Positions 18,470 to 27,250 of a stretch of 64,000 bases of DNA are shown here, in pieces. The position numbers and the translations under genes were made by a program. The notes beneath the pieces were generated by a model. The model saw only the letters and a program-made list of their open reading frames with translations, was not told the origin of the DNA and made no database searches. Position 1 is the stretch's first letter. Every line of letters begins with the position of its first letter. Source of the stretch: Chryseobacterium flavum. GTDB taxonomy: Bacteria; Bacteroidota; Bacteroidia; Flavobacteriales; Weeksellaceae. The stretch is taken from positions 186,001-250,000 of the forward strand of contig NZ_QNUE01000003.1 in assembly GCF_003385595.1 (NCBI RefSeq). The letters run 5' to 3'.

Positions 18470-18477
18470 CAAAGGTA
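18470..18477 (-). promoter_or_regulatory. -7 box for the TonB-C-like gene pair
   Basis: TACCTTTG on the minus strand, 18 bases before the start at 18451. Confidence 0.5.
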
Positions 18478-18500
18478 AATATTTACTCTCCTTAAGCACG

Positions 18501-18528
18501 AAAAACTTCACACAAAGTATGAAGTTTT
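18501..18528 (-). terminator. Hairpin after poxB
   Basis: A 9-bp stem (18502-18510 with 18520-18528) followed on the minus strand by five T residues, 34 bases past the poxB stop. Confidence 0.6.
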
Positions 18529-18561
18529 CATAGGATACGATTGAACGGTCTTATTGTAATC

Positions 18562-20295
18562 TTATAATAATCCCTTGATGTGTTTGTAATTGGTCTTTAC
18601 CGTCTCGAAAACCTCATCCATTTTACCACCAAGCATAAGCTGAGCCATAGATTTTGTCATTCCCAAAACCTGATCGAATTCAATTTTAGGAGGTAAAGCC
18701 AATGCATTAGGGTTGGTAAATATATTCAGAAGATAGGGGCCTCCATATTCCAGGCACTCTTTAAGTGCTTCTTCCACTTCTTCAGGTTTATGTACATTTT
18801 TTCCCGGAAACCCCATAGCTTGTGCTATCACAGCAAAATCAGGATTGATCATATCAGTTTCATTATCAGGCAGTCCTCCAACTTCCATTTCCAGCTTAAC
18901 CATTCCAAGAGCTCTGTTATTAAAAACAATCAGTTTAACCGGAAGCTTATACTGGAAAATTGTAGCCATATCTCCTAAAAGCATAGAGAGCCCCCCATCA
19001 CCACACATCGCAATCACCTGTTTTCCGGGATAGGCCAGTGAAGCCCCGATAGCCATAGGCATCGCATTCGCCATTGAGCCATGATTAAAAGATCCTAACA
19101 TTTTTCGTTTTCCTGTACCTGTGATAAACCTGGCTCCCCACACGCAGCACATTCCGGTATCTACTGTAAAGATTGCATCGTTCTTTGCAAGCCGGTCCAG
19201 GGTATAGGCAACATATTCCGGCTGGATTGCATTTTCTTTTCCAAAGTCTTTGACATAGGTTAGTTGATTTTCCTTTACCTTTTCATAGAATGCAAGTTGC
19301 TCATTAAGGAAATGGCTATCTTCTTTCTCTTTTAGTAAAGGTAATAAAGCTTTAATTGTTTCTTTGATATCCCCTGCAAGGCCTAATTCCAGCTTAGCTC
19401 TCCTTCCTAACCGTTCGGGGCTTTCATCTATTTGTACAATTTTATTTTTAACCGGCATAAACTTCTGATAAGGGAAATCGGTTCCCAACAGAAGAACCAG
19501 GTCTGCATCATGCATCGCATGATAAGCAGAAGGATACCCCAGCAGTCCTGTCAGTCCTATTTCGTTAGGATTATTAGGCTGGATTGCCATTTTGCCTCTG
19601 AAAGAATATCCTACAGGAGCTTTTAAAAGATTAGAAAGCCGAATCACCTCCTCATTAGCTTCTCCCGCTCCGATACCACAATAAAGAACAATCTTTTTAT
19701 GGGTGTTAACAAGCTCTGCCAGGATCTTAAGTTCATCATCTGAAGGTCTGATCACCGGATGGGTTCTGAATATCTGGGCCGAAGTGGTTGCTTCTTCAGC
19801 TTCCAGCTCGGAAACATCCCCCGGAAGACCAATAACAGCCACCCCTTTTTTAGAAATAGCATGTTGAATACCAGTTTGTACAATTCTTTGGACTTGTTCA
19901 GGCCTTGTAATCATTTGATTATAATGACTACAGTCATCAAACAGCTTTATCGTATTGGTTTCCTGAAAATAATCCATTCCCATTTCTTCACTGGGAATTG
20001 TAGATGCAATAACCAGCATGGGAACATGGGACCGGTGTGCCTCGTAGACTCCATTGATAAGGTGAACATGCCCCGGGCCACAGCTTCCCGCACACACTGC
20101 AAACCCATCCAGTTCAGCTTCGGCAGCAGCGGCATAAGCCCCGACCTCTTCATGCCTTACATGGATCCATTGAATACTGCTTTTTTTAACTGCAATATTC
20201 AAATGATTAAGGCTGTCCCCTGTTACAGCATAAATTCTTTTCACATTGGCATTCTCAAGCATTTCAACAATTTGCTCAGCAATATTTTTAGCCAT
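18562..20295 (-). CDS. poxB: Thiamine-diphosphate pyruvate dehydrogenase/oxidase (PoxB type)
   Basis: A 577-residue ThDP enzyme closely resembling E. coli PoxB, which oxidises pyruvate to acetate and CO2 at the membrane, passing electrons to quinone. Shared marks: VTGDSLN, the ThDP-activating Glu in RHEEVGAYAA, AGSCGPGHVHLINGVY, PVGYSFRGK, GSFNHGSMANAMP, and the ThDP motif GDGGLSMLLGD ... FNN (about 430-458). The C-terminal about 23 residues, which in E. coli form the membrane-activating peptide, are present but divergent (GGKMDEVFETVKTNYKHIK). A pyruvate oxidase using O2 or a related decarboxylase cannot be fully excluded. Confidence 0.85.
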   Translation of the reverse strand: MAKNIAEQIVEMLENANVKRIYAVTGDSLNHLNIAVKKSSIQWIHVRHEEVGAYAAAAEAELDGFAVCAGSCGPGHVHLINGVYEAHRSHVPMLVIASTIPSEEMGMDYFQETNTIKLFDDCSHYNQMITRPEQVQRIVQTGIQHAISKKGVAVIGLPGDVSELEAEEATTSAQIFRTHPVIRPSDDELKILAELVNTHKKIVLYCGIGAGEANEEVIRLSNLLKAPVGYSFRGKMAIQPNNPNEIGLTGLLGYPSAYHAMHDADLVLLLGTDFPYQKFMPVKNKIVQIDESPERLGRRAKLELGLAGDIKETIKALLPLLKEKEDSHFLNEQLAFYEKVKENQLTYVKDFGKENAIQPEYVAYTLDRLAKNDAIFTVDTGMCCVWGARFITGTGKRKMLGSFNHGSMANAMPMAIGASLAYPGKQVIAMCGDGGLSMLLGDMATIFQYKLPVKLIVFNNRALGMVKLEMEVGGLPDNETDMINPDFAVIAQAMGFPGKNVHKPEEVEEALKECLEYGGPYLLNIFTNPNALALPPKIEFDQVLGMTKSMAQLMLGGKMDEVFETVKTNYKHIKGLL

Positions 20296-20430
20296 AATTA
20301 ATATATATTTGGTGTTATTTTTTATAAGACAGAGCTAATAATCATCTCCATCTCTATCAAAATTAGTTAATTAATTCTGTTTTTAATGGGCTTTAAGATT
20401 AAAATCCAGAATTCTGCCGTGTAAAAAAAT

Positions 20431-20456
20431 AAAAGCTCCGCAATTGCGGAGCTTTT
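20431..20456 (-). terminator. Terminator after lysA
   Basis: A perfect 26-base palindrome (GC-rich core, A/T outer ends) 10 bases past the lysA stop on the minus strand, followed there by T-rich sequence. Confidence 0.85.
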
Positions 20457-20466
20457 ATCAGTATAT

Positions 20467-21666
20467 TTAAATTACTTCAATCTGATTTCTTAACAGGTCT
20501 TCAAATTCATCTCTTTTACGGATTAAATGTGCTTTTCCGTCTAAGAATAAAACTTCAGCGGGTTTTAGTCTTGAATTGAAGTTTGAACTCATTTCAAAAC
20601 CATAAGCGCCGGCATTATGGAACACCAGTATGTCCCCTTCCCTGACTTCATTCAGTTTTCTGTCCCACGCGAAGGTATCCGTTTCACAAATGTTTCCTAC
20701 TACAGTATAAATTCTTTCCGCACCTTTAGGGTTGGACAGATTTTCAATAGCATGGTAAGAATCATAGAACATCGGACGGATCAGGTGGTTAAATCCTGAA
20801 TTTACCCCGACAAAAACAGTAGCAGTAGTCTGCTTGATCACATTAGCTTTTACTAGCAAATACCCGCTCTTGCCCACCAGGAATTTTCCAGGCTCAAACC
20901 ACAGTTCAAATTTTCTGCCGGTTGATTTGGAAAATTCGCTTAAAACTTTTTCTACTTTTTTACCTAAGGTCCTGACATCTGTTTCTTCTTCACTGTCCTG
21001 ATAAGGAATTTTGAAACCACTTCCCATATCCAGATATTTCAGATTCGGGAAATGCTCAGCAAGTTCAAGCATAATATCCAAGGCCTGAAGAAACACTTCC
21101 GGATCTTTAATTTCACTTCCTGTATGCATATGGAGACCTTCAACATTAAGATTTGTACTCTTCATCACTCGTTCAATATGACGAAGCTGATGAATTGAAA
21201 TTCCAAACTTACTGTCGATATGCCCTGTTGAAATCTTGTAGTTACCCCCAGCAAAAATATGCGGATTAATCCTTACAAAAATAGGATAAGAATTTCCGTA
21301 TTTATTCCCGAATTGCTCAAGAATAGAAATGTTATCAATGTTAATATGAACTCCGAAAGTCATCGCTTCCTCTATTTCAGCCAGGTCAACACAATTTGGA
21401 GTAAACAGTATTTTTTCTTTCGGAAATCCTGCTTTTAATCCAAGTTTAACCTCATTAATAGATACACAATCCAAAGAAGCACCCAAGTTCTTGACATACT
21501 TCAGGATGTTGATGTTTGTCAACGCCTTCGCTGCATAGAAAAACTTTGTGTGTTTTAAAAAAGAAGATGTAAGTTTCTCGTATTGAACTTTGATAGATTC
21601 GGCATCGTAAACATACACCGGTGTGCCAAACTCATTGGCGATCTTTAATAATTCTTTTGAATTCAT
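20467..21666 (-). CDS. lysA: Diaminopimelate decarboxylase
   Basis: LysA is the PLP enzyme making L-lysine from meso-diaminopimelate. The 399-residue protein has a fold-III PLP enzyme layout: the PLP lysine in FFYAAKALTN, HTGSEI, the glycine loop DMGSGFKIPY, EPGKFLV, and the active-site Cys-Glu in GNICETDTF. The transcript must run through a terminator-like hairpin that ends 17 bases before its ATG, which suggests attenuation by a short lysine-rich leader ORF. A strong terminator closes the gene. Confidence 0.95.
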   Translation of the reverse strand: MNSKELLKIANEFGTPVYVYDAESIKVQYEKLTSSFLKHTKFFYAAKALTNINILKYVKNLGASLDCVSINEVKLGLKAGFPKEKILFTPNCVDLAEIEEAMTFGVHINIDNISILEQFGNKYGNSYPIFVRINPHIFAGGNYKISTGHIDSKFGISIHQLRHIERVMKSTNLNVEGLHMHTGSEIKDPEVFLQALDIMLELAEHFPNLKYLDMGSGFKIPYQDSEEETDVRTLGKKVEKVLSEFSKSTGRKFELWFEPGKFLVGKSGYLLVKANVIKQTTATVFVGVNSGFNHLIRPMFYDSYHAIENLSNPKGAERIYTVVGNICETDTFAWDRKLNEVREGDILVFHNAGAYGFEMSSNFNSRLKPAEVLFLDGKAHLIRKRDEFEDLLRNQIEVI

Positions 21667-21682
21667 AATTTCATTTTAACAT

Positions 21683-21715
21683 AAAAAAAGGCAGATTCTA
21701 CCAAAAGAGTCTGCC
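21683..21715 (-). terminator. Attenuator-like terminator directly upstream of lysA
   Basis: On the minus strand a GGCAGA/TCTGCC stem (21715-21710 with 21695-21690), extendable by two pairs past one mismatch, is followed at once by seven T residues. Only 16 bases separate it from the lysA ATG, which leaves no room for a promoter downstream. Any lysA transcript must therefore pass this hairpin. Confidence 0.6.
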
Positions 21716-21745
21716 ACATTAATTATTTTTTATGCAAGACAACTT

Positions 21746-21817
21746 TTAAATATTCCAAACCTTAGAGAACCTTACAGCTCCCTTTTTTCCAGTTTTTATT
21801 TGTTTAAAATTTTGCAT
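21746..21817 (-). CDS. Possible lysA leader peptide (23 codons)
   Basis: A short ORF lies between the predicted lysA promoter and the attenuator-like hairpin: it starts MQNFKQIKTGKKGAV and ends at a TAA at 21746. Five of 23 residues are lysine, including a KK pair, which suits a leader whose translation stalls when charged lysyl-tRNA is scarce. The genome is A-rich, so lysine codons are common by chance, and no homologue can be checked here. The start lies 16 bases after a -7 box. Confidence 0.4.
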   Translation of the reverse strand: MQNFKQIKTGKKGAVRFSKVWNI

Positions 21818-21833
21818 TGCTTTATTTTTTTTG

Positions 21834-21841
21834 CAAAAATA
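21834..21841 (-). promoter_or_regulatory. -7 box of the lysA leader promoter
   Basis: TATTTTTG on the minus strand fits TAnnTTTG; transcription would start near 21829, giving a leader of about 160 bases. No good -33 TTG was found at the usual spacing. Confidence 0.5.
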
Positions 21842-21915
21842 CTATTTATTTTTTATTCTAAGAAATTGATTTGAAAGCTTCTTTCCGGATAAAAGCCTGC
21901 AACAATAATTATCTG

Positions 21916-23139
21916 TCATTTCGGCAATGGCAATGTCTCAAAATCGCCACGAAGCAGTGCCAGCTGCAATTCATTATTCAGGTCTCCCGAAAACAAAGGA
22001 AGGTCAATTTTAAGCTTAGTCAGTTTACTGAGGGTCTGGATCTGGGTAAACAGTTCATAAAACCCAAAGGATATTACCTTTCCGTTTTCAATAATCAAAA
22101 ATAATTTCTCACCCAGCTTTCTTCCTGGACCCAGCCAAAGCTCATTCCTTTTTCTGAATTCTATTTTCTGTTTCAGTATATTACAGTCATTATACTCCGG
22201 TTGGGATCCGATAAACTGAACAGCTTTTGTTCCCTGCGTAAAAGATCTGAATTTCAGGATAGGTTTCTCTGTTTTGTTAAGTTTATTTTTTTCAACAATA
22301 TATTTATCATTTCTGAAATAGAGTCCGAAAGGCAGAACTTCTTTTTTCTTTATATTTTTAGAATTCAAAATCAGTTTTGCAATAATATCAGTTCCTGTAA
22401 GCTCATAATTAATCTGTTCGGCTTCCTTCTGAATATATTCCCATTTCTTGGACTTGGAATTAAAGACCTTTTTTGAAAACTTATTGATATCCTGAACATA
22501 ATCAGAAAATATAATTTTCCCGGCTTCATCCTGAAAATAAACAAAACCTTTTTCATTCGGCAGATCCTGGGTCAATTCCTTAATCTTATTGATATAAGTT
22601 TTGGCATTGGTCTCTTCATGCTGCTTTTGAATAATCTCGTTTTCAGTATCTTTTGACACCAGGAGTTTAAACAGCTCCAGCGTTGCCCGGGCATCCCCTT
22701 CTGCCCTGTGATGATTGGTCAGAGGAATTCCCAGGGATTTTACCAGTTTCCCGAGAGAATAACTTACTTCCTCCGGTATCAGCTTTTTAGCTAAGGGAAT
22801 TGTATCCAATGTATTGATTTTAAAATCATAACCAAGCCTTTTAAAAGATTGGCGCAGCATTCTGTAATCAAAATCAATATTATGCCCAACTAATGTTGTA
22901 TTTTGTGTTATTTCTATCACTCTTTTGGCAACTTCATGAAATTTGGGTGCTGTTTTAACCATTTTAGGTGTAATACCGGTCAATTTCTGCACAAAAGGAG
23001 TAATATCACTTTCAGGATTTACAAGAGATATAAACTGGTCCGTAATTTTCTGACCATCATATCTGTAGATGGCAATATCTATAATGCATTCATGTCTATA
23101 ACCTGCACCATTACTTTCTATATCTATAATCGAATACAT
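21916..23139 (-). CDS. DEDDh 3'-5' exonuclease fused to a degenerate GIY-YIG-like domain
   Basis: A 407-residue protein. Residues 1-165 form a DnaQ/epsilon-type exonuclease with all DEDDh acids: IIDIESNG (D,E), GHNIDFDYRML (D) and HHRAEGDARAT (H,D). Residues about 190-285 look like the UvrC/Cho GIY-YIG domain by pattern (LPNEKGFVYFQDEAGKIIFS ... KNIKK ... LYFRNDKY), but the two tyrosines, the arginine and the catalytic glutamate appear to be replaced, so that domain is probably inactive. The rest is unassigned. A role in DNA repair or proofreading is inferred. It is not the replicative epsilon subunit for certain. Confidence 0.82.
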   Translation of the reverse strand: MYSIIDIESNGAGYRHECIIDIAIYRYDGQKITDQFISLVNPESDITPFVQKLTGITPKMVKTAPKFHEVAKRVIEITQNTTLVGHNIDFDYRMLRQSFKRLGYDFKINTLDTIPLAKKLIPEEVSYSLGKLVKSLGIPLTNHHRAEGDARATLELFKLLVSKDTENEIIQKQHEETNAKTYINKIKELTQDLPNEKGFVYFQDEAGKIIFSDYVQDINKFSKKVFNSKSKKWEYIQKEAEQINYELTGTDIIAKLILNSKNIKKKEVLPFGLYFRNDKYIVEKNKLNKTEKPILKFRSFTQGTKAVQFIGSQPEYNDCNILKQKIEFRKRNELWLGPGRKLGEKLFLIIENGKVISFGFYELFTQIQTLSKLTKLKIDLPLFSGDLNNELQLALLRGDFETLPLPK

Positions 23140-23255
23140 TTATTTCCTGCTAACTGCTATTTAATTTAATTATAATCTTTAATTATGCATCTTCTTCCAC
23201 CAATAAAAGATAACCTGCTAAAGTAACGAAAAAAATTAAAATCCATAAAGGGTTA

Positions 23256-24782
23256 CTACCTTCTTCTGCCTCCTAATCCGAACATTCCCAGAATAGCTTT
23301 TGCTCCTTCTCTCATTAAGGTATTTGTAAATGTTCTTCCGGCTTTACTCTGCAATACCTGTTCAAACATACCCGGCTCCTCTTTTACCGGTCTTGTTTTT
23401 TGGTTTGAGGAAGGGTTCTGGGCAGCCTGTTCCATTCTGTTTGTTAAAATTTCGTAAGCTGATTCTTTATCCACCGCCTGTTCATATTTAGCTACTAAAG
23501 CAGATTTTGCTGTCAATTCTGAAATCTCTCCTTCACTCAGCACATCCATTCTGGACTCAGGCGATATAAGATAAGTATGAACCAGAGGTGTAGGAATACC
23601 TTTTTCATCCAAAGCCGTTACAAAAGCTTCCCCGATTCCTAAATTCTGAATCAGACTGGACGCATTGTAAAACTCTGTTGTCGGATAATTCTCAACAGCT
23701 TTGGAAATTTCTTTTTTATCTTTTGCAGTAAAGCCTCTCAATGCATGCTGAATTTTCAAACCTAACTGGGACAATACATTTTCAGGAACATCACCCGGGA
23801 TCTGGGTAATAAAGTAAATCCCTACGCCTTTGGAACGGATTAATTTTACCATCGTTTCAATCTGGGAAAGAAGGGCTTTTGACGCTTCATCAAAAATCAG
23901 ATGGGCTTCATCTATAAATAATACCAGTTTTGGCTTTCCACTGTCTCCTTCTTCCGGAAATGTCATATAAATTTCTGCAAAAAGAGAAAGCATAAATGTA
24001 GAAAACAATTGTGGTTTGCTTTGAATATCAGCGACCCTTAAAATATTTACCACTCCTTTCCCTTCTCTGGTTTCCAGTAAGTCCTGCACATCAAAACTTA
24101 ATTCTCCGAAAAAGCTTGAGGCACCCTGTTGTTCCAATGCGACAATAGATCTGAGTATAGCTCCTAAAGAAGCAGGTGCTATTGACCCGTAGTTCGCTGC
24201 TAATTCAGCTTTTCCCTGAGCATTATCCGTTACATATTGTAATACTTTCTTTAAATCATTAAGGTCTATCAAAGGAAGGCCCTTATCATCGCAATATTTA
24301 AAAACGATCGACATAATACTCTGCTGAGTATCGTTAAGTTGTAAAATCTTACTTAATAAAACAGGTCCAAATTCAGTAACTGTAGCTCTCAGCTTAACTC
24401 CTTTTTCTCCTGAAATGCTCATCAATTCCACGGGAAACCCTTGCGGATTGTAAGGAAGCTGTGTCTTTGCATATCTTTCTTCAATAATAGCATTCATTTG
24501 TCCCGCTTCTGCAATCCCCGAAAAGTCACCTTTGATATCCAGAACAAGTGAGGGAATTCCGGCATGAGAAAGCTGCTCAGCAAAAACCTGTAATGTTTTG
24601 GTCTTACCTGTTCCGGTAGCACCGGCTATAAGACCATGACGGTTGATTGTTTTCAGGGGAATAGTTACATTTACTTCTGTAACCACCTCACCATCCAGCA
24701 TCCCTTTTCCTAATATAATGTGTTCTCCTTTTGGAGTGTATCTTGCATTTAATTCTTCAATAAATTGTGTTTTATCTGCCAT
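23256..24782 (-). CDS. HerA-like ATP-binding protein (DUF853 family)
   Basis: A 508-residue P-loop ATPase of the HerA/FtsK superfamily, similar to E. coli YjgR. The start MADKTQFIEELNARYT is chosen over two upstream Mets because family members begin here. Walker A is AGATGTGKTKTL, Walker B LVLFIDEAHLIF; FITQIPGDVPENVLSQLG and the arginine-containing LRGFTAKDKK follow. The C-terminal 70 residues are low-complexity and end in GRRR. The biological role of the family is unclear; DNA translocation or processing is likely from the fold. Confidence 0.87.
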   Translation of the reverse strand: MADKTQFIEELNARYTPKGEHIILGKGMLDGEVVTEVNVTIPLKTINRHGLIAGATGTGKTKTLQVFAEQLSHAGIPSLVLDIKGDFSGIAEAGQMNAIIEERYAKTQLPYNPQGFPVELMSISGEKGVKLRATVTEFGPVLLSKILQLNDTQQSIMSIVFKYCDDKGLPLIDLNDLKKVLQYVTDNAQGKAELAANYGSIAPASLGAILRSIVALEQQGASSFFGELSFDVQDLLETREGKGVVNILRVADIQSKPQLFSTFMLSLFAEIYMTFPEEGDSGKPKLVLFIDEAHLIFDEASKALLSQIETMVKLIRSKGVGIYFITQIPGDVPENVLSQLGLKIQHALRGFTAKDKKEISKAVENYPTTEFYNASSLIQNLGIGEAFVTALDEKGIPTPLVHTYLISPESRMDVLSEGEISELTAKSALVAKYEQAVDKESAYEILTNRMEQAAQNPSSNQKTRPVKEEPGMFEQVLQSKAGRTFTNTLMREGAKAILGMFGLGGRRR

Positions 24783-25103
24783 CTGATCGCTTTTTTTTAA
24801 CATATAAATATAAAGTTTTTGCAAAACATTTTAAAATATTCCCTGAAAAGTTTGTCTTTTGTGAAATTTCAAACCTGATTAAGCAAATTCCAAACCAGGA
24901 AATAAAATCCTGAACTACGCCAACGAACATGATAAAAAACAGCAATTACGGATTAGCATCTTCAAAGGCATTATTTTTGTTGAAAAAAAGCGCTTAAGTA
25001 TCCTATAGAATTGTAGTATTGAAAGAAACTATCACCGAAATTTAACATTTCGTTTACAATTTATCTAATACTTTGTATCTTTAACTAATTAAAAAAAGAC
25101 CTA
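24783..25103. other. Intergenic region between divergent genes, no gene seen
   Basis: The 321-base spacer between the HerA-like gene and the persulfide dioxygenase-like gene is AT-rich. It must hold both divergent promoters, but only imperfect -7 boxes are visible (TATCTTTA about 20 bases before 25104). A 22-codon ORF from 24930 has no supporting signal. Nothing else stands out. Confidence 0.5.
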
Positions 25104-26513
25104 ATGAAAATTGAACAAATATATACGGGCTGTCTGGCTCAGGGTGCCTATTATATTGTATCAGAAAATGAAGCTGCCATTATTGATCCGTTAAGAGAAG
25201 TTAAACCTTATCTGGATCGTCTGGAAAAAGATAATGTCACATTAAAATATATTTTTGAAACTCATTTCCATGCTGATTTTGTATCAGGCCATCTGGATTT
25301 AAGTAAAAAAACGGGAGCCCCGATTGTATATGGACCAACTGCTGCTCCTGAATTTAAAGCTATCATTGCAGAAGACAATCAAATTTTTGAAATTGGCAAA
25401 ATAAAAATAAAGGTATTGCATACTCCAGGACATACTATGGAAAGCAGCACCTACCTTTTAATTGATGAAAATGGCACTGAAACTGCAATTTTCACAGGTG
25501 ACACCTTGTTTCTGGGAGATGTAGGAAGGCCAGACCTTGCCCAAAAAGCCACCAGCCTTACCCAGGAAGATCTTGCCGGAATCCTGTATGACAGCCTTCA
25601 GAATAAGATCATGCCATTGGATGACAGCATCACTGTATATCCTGCACATGGCGCCGGCTCTGCCTGTGGAAAAAATATGCAGAAAGAAACAGTAGACATT
25701 TTGGGAAACCAGAAGAAAACCAATTACGCGCTTAATCAGCCTGACAAAGCATCCTTCATTAGAGAAGTTCTGGACGGGCTATCCGCTCCACCGAAATACT
25801 TCGGAATGAATGTTGCCATGAACAAAGGAGGGTACGAGAGTCTTGATGTTATCATGAATAAAGGTTTAAATCCGGTTTCCACAGAAGATTTTGAAGCATT
25901 GGCAGAAGAAACAGGAGCTTTGATTTTAGATACGAGAGGACCTGCAGATTTTCATAAAGGCTTTATTCCTAACTCTATTAATATAGGATTGAAAGGAGAT
26001 TTTGCTCCATGGGTAGGTTCACTTATCGTGGATGTAAAGCACCCGTTATTATTGGTAACGGATGAAGGCACGGAAGAAGAAGTCATTACCCGTTTAAGCA
26101 GAGTAGGATTTGATAATGTTATCGGATACCTGAAAGGAGGATTTGAAGCATGGAAAACTGCAGGAAGGGAAACAGATGAAATTAAAAGGATTACTCCTGC
26201 TGAATTTGCTGAACTGTTCACCAGGGACTCCACTGTAATTGATGTCAGAAAGTTAACCGAATATTCCGCAGAACATATTGATAATGCCTATAACAGGCCT
26301 TTGGATACAATTAACGAATGGGCCCGTAATATTGATGATTCAGAACATTTCTTTCTGCACTGCGCGGGAGGATACAGAAGCATGATTGCAGCCAGCATTC
26401 TTAACGCTCACGGAATCAGAAACTTTACAGAAATTGAGGGAGGTTTTAACGGAATCAAAAAAACAGAAAAGTTCCCGACTACTGATTTCGTGTGCCAATC
26501 CAAAACATTATAA
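25104..26513 (+). CDS. MBL-fold persulfide dioxygenase-like protein with two rhodanese domains
   Basis: A 469-residue fusion of an ETHE1/Blh-type metallo-beta-lactamase domain (about 1-245) and two rhodanese domains. Metal motifs are THFHADFVSGH, TPGHTMES, TGDTLFLGDVGRPD and PAHGAGSACGK. In the first motif the usual His after Asp is Phe. The first rhodanese domain (about 265-355) has no Cys in its loop (LLVTDEGTEEE) and is probably inactive; the second (about 370-465) has HCAGGYRS with the sulfur-carrying Cys. Such proteins oxidise glutathione or other persulfides in sulfide detoxification. A rhodanese lipoprotein and a thioredoxin follow on the same strand. Confidence 0.88.
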   Translation: MKIEQIYTGCLAQGAYYIVSENEAAIIDPLREVKPYLDRLEKDNVTLKYIFETHFHADFVSGHLDLSKKTGAPIVYGPTAAPEFKAIIAEDNQIFEIGKIKIKVLHTPGHTMESSTYLLIDENGTETAIFTGDTLFLGDVGRPDLAQKATSLTQEDLAGILYDSLQNKIMPLDDSITVYPAHGAGSACGKNMQKETVDILGNQKKTNYALNQPDKASFIREVLDGLSAPPKYFGMNVAMNKGGYESLDVIMNKGLNPVSTEDFEALAEETGALILDTRGPADFHKGFIPNSINIGLKGDFAPWVGSLIVDVKHPLLLVTDEGTEEEVITRLSRVGFDNVIGYLKGGFEAWKTAGRETDEIKRITPAEFAELFTRDSTVIDVRKLTEYSAEHIDNAYNRPLDTINEWARNIDDSEHFFLHCAGGYRSMIAASILNAHGIRNFTEIEGGFNGIKKTEKFPTTDFVCQSKTL

Positions 26514-26517
26514 ACCC

Positions 26518-26883
26518 ATGAAAAATAAACTGTTTGGATTTGTTATCATCGCATTTATAGTAAGTTCCTGTAAGACCTATATTTCAGAACCATCACATAC
26601 TAATATTAAAGAGATTGTGAGCAGTCCTGATGCAGTGCTGGTAGACGTAAGAATTCCTGAGCAATATTTACAAGGAACAGCAAAGGGTGCAATTAATATT
26701 CCTTTGGCCGAACTTCAGAATAATGTAGAGGTTTTAAAGAATAAGAAAGTAGTTGTATTCTGCAATAAAGGTATTCAGGCAGATCAGGCGATGGAAATTC
26801 TGAACAGAAATGGCGTGGAAGCTTATGATGGAACTACCTGGAAAAATGTAAAAGCAATACAGGATGAAACCGACAAAAAATAA
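26518..26883 (+). CDS. Rhodanese-like lipoprotein
   Basis: The start is the ATG 4 bases after the upstream stop, not the longer frame reaching into the previous gene. The 121-residue product has a lipoprotein signal (LFGFVIIAFIVSSC, lipid Cys about residue 16), then a single rhodanese domain: AVLVDVRIPEQYLQG, the active-site Cys in VVVFCNKGIQADQ, and NGVEAYDG. A membrane-anchored sulfurtransferase facing the periplasm is likely. Tight coupling to the persulfide dioxygenase-like gene supports a common role in sulfane sulfur handling. Confidence 0.88.
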   Translation: MKNKLFGFVIIAFIVSSCKTYISEPSHTNIKEIVSSPDAVLVDVRIPEQYLQGTAKGAINIPLAELQNNVEVLKNKKVVVFCNKGIQADQAMEILNRNGVEAYDGTTWKNVKAIQDETDKK

Positions 26884-26950
26884 TTAAAGCCGTAAAATTA
26901 ATGATTCATATAGTATCAACTATTTTAACGGACAAATAAAAATCAGAATT

Positions 26951-27250
26951 ATGTCACAAAAATTTCAGGAAATAATCAACTCCGAAAGACCAGTACTTAT
27001 TGACTTCTTTGCTACCTGGTGCCAGCCTTGTAAAGTACAGTCTTCGGTTCTGAATAGTGTAAAAGAAAACATTGGCGAGGCAGCAAGAATTATAAAAGTA
27101 GACGTAGATCAATACCCTGCTTTAGCTTCACAATATAGTGTTCGCGGTGTTCCTACCTTGGCAATTTTCAAAAAAGGAGAACTTTTATGGAAAGAAAGCG
27201 GAGTCCATGATGTAAATACCCTGACTCAGCTTTTACAGCAATATATCTGA
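26951..27250 (+). CDS. Thioredoxin family protein
   Basis: A 99-residue cytoplasmic thioredoxin with the redox motif WCQPC (family WCGPC, so one changed residue) and the cis-proline in GVPTLAIF. Length and fold pattern match thioredoxin without extra domains. It lies 67 bases after the rhodanese lipoprotein and probably reduces persulfide or disulfide intermediates for that cluster. A 15-bp hairpin begins at its stop. Confidence 0.93.
   Translation: MSQKFQEIINSERPVLIDFFATWCQPCKVQSSVLNSVKENIGEAARIIKVDVDQYPALASQYSVRGVPTLAIFKKGELLWKESGVHDVNTLTQLLQQYI

Noticed and set aside
19759-20301. A 180-codon open frame on the plus strand
   Set aside because: It is antisense to the well-supported poxB gene and its translation has no domain or signal; composition fits a shadow frame.
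21667-21915. Lysine riboswitch upstream of lysA
   Set aside because: The leader is only about 160 bases and shows no five-helix L-box-like arrangement; a leader-peptide mechanism explains the parts better.
24930-24998. A 22-codon ORF between the HerA-like and persulfide dioxygenase-like genes
   Set aside because: No promoter, terminator or peptide feature supports it.
26386-26517. Longer N-terminus for the rhodanese lipoprotein
   Set aside because: It lies inside the preceding gene in another frame and would place the lipoprotein signal 44 residues inside the protein.
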